A stretch of DNA of 64,000 nt from LMUY01 sp965198895 (GTDB taxonomy: Bacteria > Pseudomonadota > Alphaproteobacteria > Acetobacterales > Acetobacteraceae): assembly GCA_965198895.1 (NCBI GenBank), contig OZ240676.1, positions 2,790,001-2,854,000 of the forward strand, in the 5' to 3' direction. The notes under the pieces are model-generated. The model was not told where the DNA came from and searched no databases. It worked only from the letters and a program-made list of their open reading frames with translations. Shown piece after piece: positions 44,701 through 52,386 of this stretch (position 1 is the first letter of the stretch; every line of letters starts with the position of its first letter). Both the position numbers and the translations under genes were made by a program.

Positions 44701-46180
44701 GAACGCCCAGGACCTAAGCCTGCATGTCGTGGCCTGCAGCTTGGTCATCGACAGCGATCAGGGACTCCTCGAGCAGATGGTCCGCAATTTGCTGTCCAAC
44801 GCGATCAAGTACACGAGGGTCGGCAAGGTTCTGCTTGGCTGCCGCCGGCTCGGCGATGTTTTGAGCGTGGAGGTGTGGGACACGGGAATTGGCATCCCCG
44901 ACGAACACTTGGAATCCATCTTCGACGAATATCACCAGCTCGATAACGTTGCCCGCGAGCGAAGCCGCGGTCTCGGGCTGGGACTGTCGATCGTTCGCCG
45001 CCTGAGCAACCTACTCGGCCACCGGGTGCGTGCTCGCTCTCGCCAAGGTCGTGGCTCGGTTTTCACCATTGAGATAAATGCGCCTGGCAAAGGCGGCACG
45101 CTTTGGCGCCTACCTCTCGGACTGGCCAACAAGTCGGGCGTTGGTGCGACGCCGCATCGGGCTGGAAAGATCCTCCTTGTGGAGGATGACCCGGAGGTGC
45201 GGGATCTGCTCAACCAGTTTCTCACACAGGCAGGCCATCACGTGGAGGCCGTGCGTGATGGCATCGCGGCCCTCGCATTGGCCGCCGGGGGCGCCTACAG
45301 CCCTGGCATTCTCCTGTCGGACTATAATTTACCAGGTAACCTGGACGGCTTGGAAATAGCATCCAGGCTGCGCCAGGACCTCCGGTGCGAAATACCCGTC
45401 ATCATTTTGACGGGTGACATGTCGACCGAGACGCTTCACGCCATTACCGCCCGGAACTGTTGCCACTTCAGCAAGCCGGTCAAACTTGCGGAGTTGCTGC
45501 GCACCATCGACGATCTGCTTGCTCCGGCGCAGCCGGTCGCGCATCGACCAGTTCTCGAAGCCAAGCCGGGTGGGAGGCCGATTACGGCGGTCGTCTTCGT
45601 GGTCGATGATGACAGTAACATACGCCAAGCTATTCGGGCCGTGCTCGAGTCTGACAGCTGGACCGTCGAGGACTATGCGACCTGCGAAGCATTCCTGGAG
45701 GCATACCGGCCCGGGCGTGGCAGCTGCCTTCTGATCGATGCTTACCTTCCAGGGATGAGTGGCCTTGAACTGCTGAACCGCCTTCAGGCCGCGGGCGACC
45801 ACCTTCCCGCGATCATGATCACCGGTAACAGTGATGTCCCGATGGCGGTCGAAGCAATGCGCGCTGGCGCCTCTGATTTCATCGAGAAGCCAATTACCGC
45901 GGCAGAACTAATAGCAAGCGTCGAACGAGCCATTGAACAATCGAAAGACGTTTCGGAACGTATTCTTTGGCGCGAAAGCGCGAAAAGCAGCCTTGCCGAA
46001 CTTACGCGCCGCCAGCGCGAAATCATGGGTTTGGTCCTCGCCGGACACCCGAGCAAGAACATCGCCACCGATCTTGGGATCAGTCAGCGCACGGTCGAAA
46101 ACCATCGGGCCTCCATCATGAGGAAGACGAAATCGAGGTCTCTCCCAGCGTTGGCCCGGCTTGCGCTCGCTGCCGATTGA
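41798..46180 (+). CDS. CheB-CheR-PAS-histidine kinase-receiver-receiver-LuxR HTH fusion protein
   Basis: A 1460-aa soluble signalling protein. CheB methylesterase (about 33-215) has its triad Ser41 (GASAGG), His68 (QHLD) and Asp160 (GTGADGA). CheR methyltransferase (about 235-500) carries NVTRFFRD, the SAM site VAGCSTGEEAYSLAML and SCRNMLIYL. A PAS-like region and a long coiled coil with NEEFQST and NEELLTSKEELQSLNEELT (665-745) lead to a PAS domain (750-860). The kinase has His887 (ASHDLRQPLQ), an N box NLLSNAIKYT, DTGIGIP and GLGLGLS. Two receivers follow: phospho-Asp1175 with Lys1226, and Asp1314 with Lys1364. A FixJ/LuxR-type helix-turn-helix closes the protein (about 1398-1455). Every catalytic residue checked is intact. 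GGGGG precedes the ATG by seven bases. Confidence 0.92.
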   Translation: MRRRLPSEPEGGPQASERNAVPGVARPQPHLGFPVVAIGASAGGLEAATELVAGLRPGTGMAFILIQHLDPTHESLLVELLSKRTTLPVLQAADGMRVEPEHFYIIPPGRYLAIAGGMLRLTPPTARHGTRLPFDFLLRSLAEECGERAICVVLSGTGADGAEGARMIKDRGGLVIVQDPEEADYDGMPRSVIATGMVDLVLHIAAIPAALNNQRGRVSTANGHTAPETKNDLSAILDLLRSRTPHDFTLYKPGTMERRITRRMAMMALREHQMGQYLAKLRDDPEELNQLANDLLINVTRFFRDPKLFTLLANKIIPDLLNALPADYQLRIWVAGCSTGEEAYSLAMLFREQLSAAPAGGPLSSVKLQVFASDADPEAIAIAREGVYPTAIADALTPERLARFFVKEDDRYRIVAELRAAVVFTVQDVLTDPPFSRLDLISCRNMLIYLSAVAQTKAIALFHFALKAQGILVLGNTETIGVAADHFEVVSKSEKIYRRVGRIGQRDFQPALLGDMLRVPTRSGRATAPSRQSILAGLCNQFILKMHAPATIISNAKHEYLYSVGPIDRFLRVAQGQPTQDLLSMVLQETRTRLRLAMQRAAVEKVLVVASGGQIARDSQRVPFRIEVQPIVYDGEELLVVCFADEPRTLPPPQARGKNTPYLAAVTELEKELEITKVELQSAVQHLETSSQEQKAINEEALSVNEEFQSTNEELLTSKEELQSLNEELTALNTQLQETLEHQRTTSNDMQNILYSTDVATLFLDTDLRIRFFTPATQSVFKVIKGDIGRPLSDLHSLAVDGEWPADARGVLASLIPVEREIEGTNGTWFRRRILPYRTYDGGVEGVVITFNDITLRKQAAKALEIAKLEADSANTAKSRFLAAASHDLRQPLQTLTLIQGLLAIGVEGESNQKLIARFSDTLGAMSGMLNTLLNIKQIEAGIVQADIKPFCIGDMFDRLRDEFTYIANAQDLSLHVVACSLVIDSDQGLLEQMVRNLLSNAIKYTRVGKVLLGCRRLGDVLSVEVWDTGIGIPDEHLESIFDEYHQLDNVARERSRGLGLGLSIVRRLSNLLGHRVRARSRQGRGSVFTIEINAPGKGGTLWRLPLGLANKSGVGATPHRAGKILLVEDDPEVRDLLNQFLTQAGHHVEAVRDGIAALALAAGGAYSPGILLSDYNLPGNLDGLEIASRLRQDLRCEIPVIILTGDMSTETLHAITARNCCHFSKPVKLAELLRTIDDLLAPAQPVAHRPVLEAKPGGRPITAVVFVVDDDSNIRQAIRAVLESDSWTVEDYATCEAFLEAYRPGRGSCLLIDAYLPGMSGLELLNRLQAAGDHLPAIMITGNSDVPMAVEAMRAGASDFIEKPITAAELIASVERAIEQSKDVSERILWRESAKSSLAELTRRQREIMGLVLAGHPSKNIATDLGISQRTVENHRASIMRKTKSRSLPALARLALAAD

Positions 46181-46362
46181 ATAAGCCGACACGCTGAGGC
46201 GATCACATGCCCAGCGCCGCCACGGAGGCGGCATTTGCCACTCGTAACGCGAAGCCGATCCGGGCACGTCTAAGTAGTTTCCGACCCTGTCGGGGCGCCA
46301 AATCACGCCGTATCAGCTGGTTGGCCCGTCGGAATAAACGACCAGCCAGGAAGAAGCCGTAA

Positions 46363-47220
46363 ATGTTCAACTCCCTTTTAAACGTCTTGCCCGTTGGACT
46401 GTTCGCGCTTCCGCTCGCAGCGATCGTCGCACTGGTCGTGATCAAAGCGAGCGTGAAGGTCCTGCGCGAGTACGAGCGGGCTGTGGTGTTCACGCTCGGC
46501 CGGTTCCACGGAACGAAGGGGCCAGGCCTCGTGTTGCTGATCCCTTTCGTGCAGGAGATGGTACGGGTCGACCTGCGCATCCAGGTAATCGAAATCCCGA
46601 GCCAGGACGTGATCTCCCACGACAACGTGTCGATGAAAGTCGATGCGGTGTTGTATTTCAATGTCGTCAACCCCGAGCACGCCATCATCCGGGTTCAGGA
46701 CTACCTCCCAGCCACCAACATGCTGGCGCAAACCACGCTGCGCGCCGTGTTGGGGCAGCATGAACTGGACGAGATGCTGTCGGAGCGGAAGAAGCTGAGC
46801 TCGGACGTGCAAGCCATCCTGGACACGCAGACCGAGACCTGGGGCATCAAGGTCTCAAACGTCGAGATCAGGACGGTCGAGCTGACCGAGAACATGGTGC
46901 GGGCGATCGCCAAGCAGGCGGAAGCCGAGCGTGACCGCCGGGCCAAGATCATCCACGCCGAAGCCGAGTTCCAGGCGTCGCAAACCTTGGTCAACGCGGC
47001 CAAGATCCTCGGCAGCATTCCGGCCGCCATGCAGCTCCGCTATCTGCAGACGCTGACGGAAATCGGTGCCGAGCAGAACTCCACCATCGTCTTCCCGATG
47101 CCGATCGATATCCTCAAGCCGTTCATGGATATCATGCAGCGGGCCGACAAGAACGCGGGCGCCGCGAAGCTGACGCCTGTACTGCTGCCAAATGGCCACG
47201 CCGTCGAGGCCACGGTCTGA
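46363..47220 (+). CDS. Slipin (stomatin-like SPFH/Band 7 protein)
   Basis: A 285-aa membrane-associated scaffold protein. One N-terminal hydrophobic hairpin or helix (LPVGLFALPLAAIVALVVI) precedes the SPFH domain (REYERAVVFTLGRFHGTKGP, DLRIQVIEIPSQDVISHDNV, YFNVVNPEHAIIRVQDYLPA) and a coiled coil (AIAKQAEAERDRRAKIIHAE). Bacterial slipins often sit beside an NfeD-type partner; none is present here. It follows the large kinase fusion by 182 bases on the same strand. Its role is probably membrane organisation or protease scaffolding under stress, known only at family level. Confidence 0.92.
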   Translation: MFNSLLNVLPVGLFALPLAAIVALVVIKASVKVLREYERAVVFTLGRFHGTKGPGLVLLIPFVQEMVRVDLRIQVIEIPSQDVISHDNVSMKVDAVLYFNVVNPEHAIIRVQDYLPATNMLAQTTLRAVLGQHELDEMLSERKKLSSDVQAILDTQTETWGIKVSNVEIRTVELTENMVRAIAKQAEAERDRRAKIIHAEAEFQASQTLVNAAKILGSIPAAMQLRYLQTLTEIGAEQNSTIVFPMPIDILKPFMDIMQRADKNAGAAKLTPVLLPNGHAVEATV

Positions 47221-47226
47221 GTAGAT

Positions 47227-47238
47227 CCCGCCGGCGGG
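47227..47238. terminator. Palindrome between convergent slipin and mocR genes
   Basis: CCCGCCGGCGGG is a perfect 12-base palindrome in the 29-base gap between two converging genes. It is a possible bidirectional terminator core, although no T run flanks it. Confidence 0.4.
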
Positions 47239-47249
47239 GGCACCGTTGC

Positions 47250-48752
47250 TTAGCTAACCGATGTGAGTGCTTCCCTAAGCCTCGTCACGGCGGGTTCGAT
47301 CTCGTTGTCCGGAACGCCGGCATAGCCGAGTAGGAAGCCGTGCGGTGCCGGTGCGGTGCCGTAGCAGGGCGAAAGTGGCGAGACCTCGACGGCGGCCGAC
47401 CTCGCTGCGGCTGCGCCGGCCACGTCGTCGAAGCCGGATACGAAATCCGGATGCGGCCGGGCCACTAGATGCATCCCGCCCGGGTCGGGTGTCATGTCCA
47501 GCAAGCCGGCCAGATGGCGTTCGGCCGCAGCGATCAGTGTTTGCTGCCGCCGGGCATAGAGCAGCCGCGTGCGGCGCAAATGCGCTGCGAGGTGGCCGTC
47601 CGCAATGAACCGCGCCAACGCACCCTGGCCGAGCAGCGGGGCGGGCGTGGATACGGCGAGCAGGACGCGCTCGGTAGCGTCCACCAGCGACGCGGGAAGC
47701 ACCAGGAAACTCAGTCGCAACGCTGGAAACAGCAGTTTGGAAAAGCTGCCGAGATAGGCGACCCGGCCGCTCCGGTCGAGCGCGCGCAACGGCGCCAACG
47801 GACGGCCCGAGTAGCGGTATTCACCGTCGAAATCGTCCTCGGCGATCCAGCCCTGCGTGCGTTCCGCCCAGCTCAGCAAGGCGAGCCGGCGCTGCAAGGT
47901 CAGGACGGCGCCCAGGGGAAACTGGTGTGACGGCGCCACCACCGCGAGCCGCGCGTTCGGCGCCATCGCGATCGCGGCGTCCGGGGAAAAGCCGGATGCG
48001 TCGATCGGCACCGGCACCGCGCGAACCTGGGCCGCGGCCAGCCCGGCGGCCATGCCCGGGTAACCCGGCTCCTCGATCCACACATCGTCCCCGGCCTCGA
48101 GCGCCACGCGGGCGAACAACGCCACGCTCTGCCGCACGCCGGACGTGACGACGACGGCGCGGGGCTCACAGGCGAACCCCCGCGCCTCGCCCAGGTAGGA
48201 CGCGATCGCCGCGCGCAGGCCGGGGTGGCCGAACGGGTAGGCCGCGCCGGCAATGGGCCAGGCGGGCTTGCGCCACTCCTGCTCCAGCAGCTTGGCCCAG
48301 AGCGGGAAGGGGAAGGCGGTGCGATCCGGCTGGCCGATCGGGAAGGCGATCGGTGGCTCCCCGGCGGCCAGCGACGGTTCGCGGGCCACCAGGGTGCGTG
48401 TCCGCCGCGGCAGGATCGGGTCCATCGGGGTGGGCTTGGCGTGAAGCGCGTCGGACCTGGGCGGCACCAGCATCTCGTCCGGCAAGTCCGCCGCCACCGA
48501 GACGCCGGAGCCCGTCCGCGTGACCAGGTAACCCTCGGCGATGAGTTGATCGAGCGCCGCCAACACCGTTCCGCGGGCGCAGGCGAGCTCGCCCGCCATC
48601 AACCGCGACGACGGCAGCCGCAAGCCCGGGGCAAGCCGGCGCTCGAGGATCGCGGCACGGAGCTGCCGCCAGATCTGCCGGTGCAGCGATTCGGGCCCGC
48701 GCGAGTCCAGCACGATGCCCAACGGGGCGGCCTTGCGCGCGCGACGGCCCAT
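47250..48752 (-). CDS. MocR/PdxR-family regulator (GntR HTH fused to aminotransferase-like domain)
   Basis: A 500-aa regulator. An N-terminal GntR-type winged helix (HRQIWRQLRAAILERRLAPG, LPSSRLMAGELACARGTVLA) is joined to a class I aminotransferase-fold domain that binds PLP; Lys339 in SFSKLLFPALRLSF is the expected Schiff-base lysine, with EDDFDGEYRY before it. Such proteins sense PLP, GABA, taurine or similar amines. The ATG at 48752 is used; an upstream ATG at 48791 would add 13 residues. It is divergent from a pyridoxamine-oxidase-like gene 92 bases away, and repeats in that gap look like its operator. Confidence 0.9.
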   Translation of the reverse strand: MGRRARKAAPLGIVLDSRGPESLHRQIWRQLRAAILERRLAPGLRLPSSRLMAGELACARGTVLAALDQLIAEGYLVTRTGSGVSVAADLPDEMLVPPRSDALHAKPTPMDPILPRRTRTLVAREPSLAAGEPPIAFPIGQPDRTAFPFPLWAKLLEQEWRKPAWPIAGAAYPFGHPGLRAAIASYLGEARGFACEPRAVVVTSGVRQSVALFARVALEAGDDVWIEEPGYPGMAAGLAAAQVRAVPVPIDASGFSPDAAIAMAPNARLAVVAPSHQFPLGAVLTLQRRLALLSWAERTQGWIAEDDFDGEYRYSGRPLAPLRALDRSGRVAYLGSFSKLLFPALRLSFLVLPASLVDATERVLLAVSTPAPLLGQGALARFIADGHLAAHLRRTRLLYARRQQTLIAAAERHLAGLLDMTPDPGGMHLVARPHPDFVSGFDDVAGAAAARSAAVEVSPLSPCYGTAPAPHGFLLGYAGVPDNEIEPAVTRLREALTSVS

Positions 48753-48799
48753 AACTGGTCTACTCCGCTTCCATCGAACTGGTCCTTTCATATGGACCT
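48753..48799. promoter_or_regulatory. Probable MocR operator: direct repeats plus inverted half-site
   Basis: AACTGGTC occurs twice in the same orientation (48753-48760 and 48777-48784, 24 bases apart), and the second copy (GGTCC, 48781-48785) forms an inverted pair with GGACC (48795-48799). MocR/GabR/PdxR proteins are known to bind direct repeats in the region shared with their target. The first repeat abuts the mocR start codon, which suits autoregulation. Confidence 0.55.
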
Positions 48800-48844
48800 T
48801 GTTGCGCTGATCCTGAGGCCGGCAATGCGATTCAGGAGCCTATC

Positions 48845-49573
48845 ATGACCATCGAGACGATATCCGAGGCAGCGAGTTTTCCGGTCACCCCGGTCAACCG
48901 CGTGAAGCGAGCCCCGACGCGCGGCCGCTACGACAAGGAAACGGTCTACGGCATCCTGGACGCGGCCCTGGTCTGCCACATCGCCTACGTGATCGACGGG
49001 CGGCCCTATTGCACGCCGACCAGCTTCTGGCGGGAGGGCGACCATCTGTATTGGCACGGGTCCTCGGCCAGCCGGATGATCCGCACGCAGGCCGAGGGCG
49101 TCGAAGTGTGCCTCACGGCAACCCATGTGGACGCGCTGGTCATGGCGCGCTCGGGCTTCCATCACTCGGTCAACTACCGCGCCGCCATGGTGTACGGCCG
49201 CGCCCACATCATCGAGGACGCCGCCGAGAAGCTGCGGCTGATGGATGCGTTCGTCGACCGCATCTACCCCGGCCGCTCCAAGTTGATCCGCCAGCCCTCG
49301 CCGCAGGAGTTCAAGGCAACGTCCATGATGGGGATGGAGATCGAGACCGCATCCGGCAAGATCCGCGACAAGCACGTGGACGACGAGGAGGAGGATTACG
49401 CCGGCGTCCCCGCCTGGTCGGCGCTCTACCCGATCAGCCAGGTGCTTGGCGAGCCGTCGGAATGCGTCCGGCAACTTCCCGGGCTGCAGCGTCCGGAGGG
49501 CATGGTGGACTTCGAGCCCGGCGCGACGCTGGACAGCGTGATGGCCAAGACGTATCGCCGAACCTTCGGCTGA
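48845..49573 (+). CDS. Pyridoxamine 5'-phosphate oxidase-like flavin-binding protein
   Basis: A 242-aa protein with the split-barrel flavin fold. Family features are RGRYDKETVYGILDAALVCH, then GRPYCTPTSFWREGDHLYWH (the barrel strand and FMN phosphate region) and SSASRMIRTQAEGVEVCLTA. This group (PF12900-like) is often encoded next to MocR regulators; it is not the canonical PdxH. The C-terminal 80 residues, including HVDDEEEDYAGVPAW, complete the usual length. It is divergent from the MocR gene, with a likely operator between them. The substrate is unknown; a link to vitamin B6 or heme/flavin handling is inferred. Confidence 0.85.
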   Translation: MTIETISEAASFPVTPVNRVKRAPTRGRYDKETVYGILDAALVCHIAYVIDGRPYCTPTSFWREGDHLYWHGSSASRMIRTQAEGVEVCLTATHVDALVMARSGFHHSVNYRAAMVYGRAHIIEDAAEKLRLMDAFVDRIYPGRSKLIRQPSPQEFKATSMMGMEIETASGKIRDKHVDDEEEDYAGVPAWSALYPISQVLGEPSECVRQLPGLQRPEGMVDFEPGATLDSVMAKTYRRTFG

Positions 49574-49589
49574 CGAAATGGGGTGGACG

Positions 49590-50045
49590 ATGACCGGAAC
49601 CGACATCGCCACCCTGCCAGCCACCGAATTGGCGGCCATGATCCGGGCGAAGCAGGTTTCCCCGGTCGAGCTAATGTCCGCCGTGCTCGACCGGATCGCG
49701 CGGCTGGAGCCGGTGATCAATGCCTTCGCCTATCTGGACGCGGATCGCACGATGGCCGGCGCGCGGGCCGCGGAGGCAGCGCTGATGGGTGGCGGCCCGA
49801 TCGGGCCGCTGCACGGTCTGCCGGTGACGATCAAGGATCTGGTTGCGGTTGCGGGCATGCCGACCCGGTCGGGCACCAAGACCAGCAGCGCGCAGCACAT
49901 CCGAATTCGGCTGGAGTGGCGTGAGCCGTAGCCCGTTGACCGGCATTACGCACAACCCCTGGCGCCATGGCCTGAACGCCGGCGCGCGGCGGCGCTCGAA
50001 GCCGCTTTGCCCTGGGCCGGACGACAGCCGCCGCTCGCGCCCTGA
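49590..50045 (+). pseudogene. Amidase pseudogene with two internal deletions
   Basis: The first 100 codons encode an amidase-signature N-terminus (LPATELAAMIRAKQVSPVEL, HGLPVTIKDLVAVAGMPTRS with the catalytic-type Lys). Then the frame shifts: a second piece, TSEFGWSGVSRSPLTGITHN followed by PW (about 49897-49962), matches the block just before the amidase GGSSGG motif. After that a third piece, back in the first frame, reads ALEAALPWAGRQPPLAP and stops at 50045, like a normal amidase C-terminus. About 30 residues are missing between pieces one and two, and roughly 300 residues including the Ser-Ser motif between two and three. The start follows the flavin-protein gene by 16 bases. Confidence 0.85.
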
Positions 50046-50062
50046 GCTCAAGGACCCGGGTT

Positions 50063-51076
50063 TTAAGCGAGGCCTTCCAGGAACGCCCTCAGCTCCGGCG
50101 CCCATTTCGCGGCATCCATGCCCGACGCCAAATGCCCGTACTCGCTGTCGATCTCGACGTATTTCGATGTCACGCCGGCATCCCGCAGCGCCGCCAGCAC
50201 GGCGGGCGCGGAGGACGGCGGAAACAGCGCATCGGTGCGGGACAATGCCAGCAACACGGGCGCCTTGATCCGGTGGAGCATTGGCGCCGGCTTGAAGCGG
50301 GTCATGGCGTCGCCGAGCGCCAACATGGAATTGGCGTCGAATGCCTCCGCCCAGGCGCGCGCGAGGCGGCGGATCTCCGCGTCGCGCGCCGCCGGGTCGG
50401 GGAAGCGCTGCATCAACTGCGCCTCGATGCCGTAGCCGCGCAGCGTCCGTTCCCGCAGCGCCGCCATCGGCCCGGCGAAGCTTGCGTCGTAACGGCCACC
50501 GTTCCACCCGGGCTGCGCCGACAATTCCCGGCGCAGCTTGCCCGGATCGGCGGCGGAGGGGGACCCCAGGCCGGACACCGCCACCACCAGGCCGCGCATG
50601 AAGCCCGGGAAGGTGATGCCCCAGGCGAACGCCTGAAAGCCACCGTAGGACGGCCCTATCACGGCCACCAACCCGTGCACGCCCAGCCGGTCCAGCAACA
50701 ACCGCTGCGCCGTCACGATGTCGCCGAGGGTGATGGGCGGGAAATCGGGGCCGTAGGCGCGTCCTGTCGCAGGGTCGAGGCTGCGCGGCGCCGTCGAGCC
50801 GTAGCTGGACCCGAGCATGTTGCTGCTGACCACGAAGTACCGGTCGGTGTCGATCGGTCGGCCCGGGCCGACCATCTCGCTCCACGATCCCTCGGCGGAT
50901 GCAGCGCCCGGTTCGGCGAACGTGTGGCTCGAGGTATAGCCATGGGTCAGCAGAATGGCGTTGCGGCCATCCTCGGCAAGCCGGCCGTAGGTGACGTAGG
51001 CCAGCTCCGCGTTCCGCAGAATACCGCCGAGTTCAAGCGTGAGATCGCCGATGCTGCCAATCTGAGTTTCGGTCAT
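50063..51076 (-). CDS. Alpha/beta hydrolase, homoserine acetyltransferase-like
   Basis: A 337-aa alpha/beta-fold protein of the MetX/homoserine O-acetyltransferase-like group. Features: ILLTHGYTSSHTFAEPG, YFVVSSNMLGSSYGSTAPRS, the nucleophile elbow GPSYGGFQAF (Ser143), and a C-terminal acid/His pair in EIDSEYGHLASGMD. The group contains acyltransferases and plain esterases, and the reaction cannot be fixed here. Its ATG overlaps the stop of the upstream class III aminotransferase-fold gene (ATGA), so it is the last gene of a three-gene coupled operon. The ORF reaching 51742 runs through that neighbour and is rejected. Confidence 0.87.
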   Translation of the reverse strand: MTETQIGSIGDLTLELGGILRNAELAYVTYGRLAEDGRNAILLTHGYTSSHTFAEPGAASAEGSWSEMVGPGRPIDTDRYFVVSSNMLGSSYGSTAPRSLDPATGRAYGPDFPPITLGDIVTAQRLLLDRLGVHGLVAVIGPSYGGFQAFAWGITFPGFMRGLVVAVSGLGSPSAADPGKLRRELSAQPGWNGGRYDASFAGPMAALRERTLRGYGIEAQLMQRFPDPAARDAEIRRLARAWAEAFDANSMLALGDAMTRFKPAPMLHRIKAPVLLALSRTDALFPPSSAPAVLAALRDAGVTSKYVEIDSEYGHLASGMDAAKWAPELRAFLEGLA

Positions 51077-52386
51077 CGTGTCATCCCCCGTAGCGCGTCT
51101 TCCATGGCATCGAGAAACTGCGAAACGTTGGCCGCCGTGAACACCAGCGGCGGACGGATCTTCAGCGTGTGGGCGTGCGGCCCGGTGCAACTGATCAGCA
51201 CCCGGCGCTCGCGCAACGCGTTCACCAGCCAGGCGGCCTGCTTCGCATCCGGCGCGCCCGCAGCGTCGACGATGTCGGCCCCCACGAACAACCCGGCGCC
51301 GCGCACCGCACCGATCGCATCGAACTGACCGGCGAGCGCCTGCATGCCCTGGCGCAGTTGCGTGCCGACCTTCGCCGCGTTCGCCTGCAGCCCCTCCTGC
51401 TCGATGACGTCCAGCACGGCGCTGGCCGCGGCGCAGGCGACCGGGTTGCCGGCATAGGTGTTGAAGTAGCGGGCGCGGCTGCCGAACGCCTCGATGAGGG
51501 ACGGCTGGATCGCGACGCCGGCGACCGGGTAGCCGTTGCCCATCGGCTTGCCCATCGTGACCAGATCCGGCACCAGGCCGTGGCGGGCGAACCCCCACAT
51601 CGCGTCCCCGGTGCGGGCGAAGCCGGGCTGCACCTCGTCGGCGATGAACAGGCCACCACCCTCGCGCACCACGGCCACCGCCTCGGCGAGGAAACCGGGC
51701 GGGTCGGCGAACACCCCGTCGCTGGAGAAGATGGTGTCGCAAATCAGCGCCGCCGGGCGCAGCCCATGGGCGGCCAAATCGTCAATCGCCGCGCGCACGC
51801 CGGCGGCGAACACCTCGCCGCCGGCACTAGGTGCGGGGACCGTCCGCACATGCAAACCGAGCGGCACGCCCAGCCCCAGCGACGGCGACATCTCGGCGAC
51901 CGCCGCCGTGACACCGTGATACGCCGTTTGCGTGACGATGAAGCCGGCATTCCCCGTCGCGGCCCTGGCGATGCGGATCGCGAGGTCATTTGCCTCGCTG
52001 CCGGTGCAGGTCATCATCAGGTGCCCGATGGCGCCCGGGAACGTCGCGAGCAGCCGTTCGGCATAGTCGAGAATGCCGTCATGCAAATAGCGCGTGTGGG
52101 TCGCGAGGACGCCTGCCTGGCGCGCGATCGCCGCGACCACGTGCGGATGGCAGTGACCCAGGGAGGCAACGTTGTTGTACACGTCCAGGTAGGCCGTGCC
52201 GTCGGCATCGTACAGCCAGACGCCCTCGCCGCGGACGATATGCAGGGGCTCGGCGTAGAACAGCCGGTAGGCGGGGCCTAATAGGCGCACCCGGCGTTCG
52301 ATCATCGCCCGCCGCTCGGGATCGATGTCCGAGGCGGCGTTCGGGTCGAAGCTGTTGGCCATGCGGCCGGAGCGGGCGATCGTCAT
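51073..52386 (-). CDS. Class III PLP-dependent aminotransferase-fold enzyme (possible phospho-lyase)
   Basis: A 437-aa class III enzyme. PLP-site features are GSEANDLAIRIAR, the Asp250-containing FIADEVQPGFARTG and Lys280 in VTMGKPMGNGYPVAG. Its pattern (YAEPLHIVRGEGVWLYDADG, YLDVYNNVASLGHCHP, THTRYLHDGILDYAERL) resembles the AGXT2L/ETNPPL group, whose members are ammonia- and phosphate-releasing lyases acting on phosphoethanolamine or phosphohydroxylysine. The gene directly upstream encodes a small-molecule kinase with a four-base overlap, which supports a kinase-then-lyase route. This assignment is inferred; a plain transaminase is the alternative. Confidence 0.87.
   Translation of the reverse strand: MTIARSGRMANSFDPNAASDIDPERRAMIERRVRLLGPAYRLFYAEPLHIVRGEGVWLYDADGTAYLDVYNNVASLGHCHPHVVAAIARQAGVLATHTRYLHDGILDYAERLLATFPGAIGHLMMTCTGSEANDLAIRIARAATGNAGFIVTQTAYHGVTAAVAEMSPSLGLGVPLGLHVRTVPAPSAGGEVFAAGVRAAIDDLAAHGLRPAALICDTIFSSDGVFADPPGFLAEAVAVVREGGGLFIADEVQPGFARTGDAMWGFARHGLVPDLVTMGKPMGNGYPVAGVAIQPSLIEAFGSRARYFNTYAGNPVACAAASAVLDVIEQEGLQANAAKVGTQLRQGMQALAGQFDAIGAVRGAGLFVGADIVDAAGAPDAKQAAWLVNALRERRVLISCTGPHAHTLKIRPPLVFTAANVSQFLDAMEDALRGMTR

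Noticed and set aside
49671..50885. A 404-codon minus-strand frame across the decayed amidase and the hydrolase gene
   Set aside because: It overlaps the hydrolase gene on the same strand in another frame and gives no family-like sequence.
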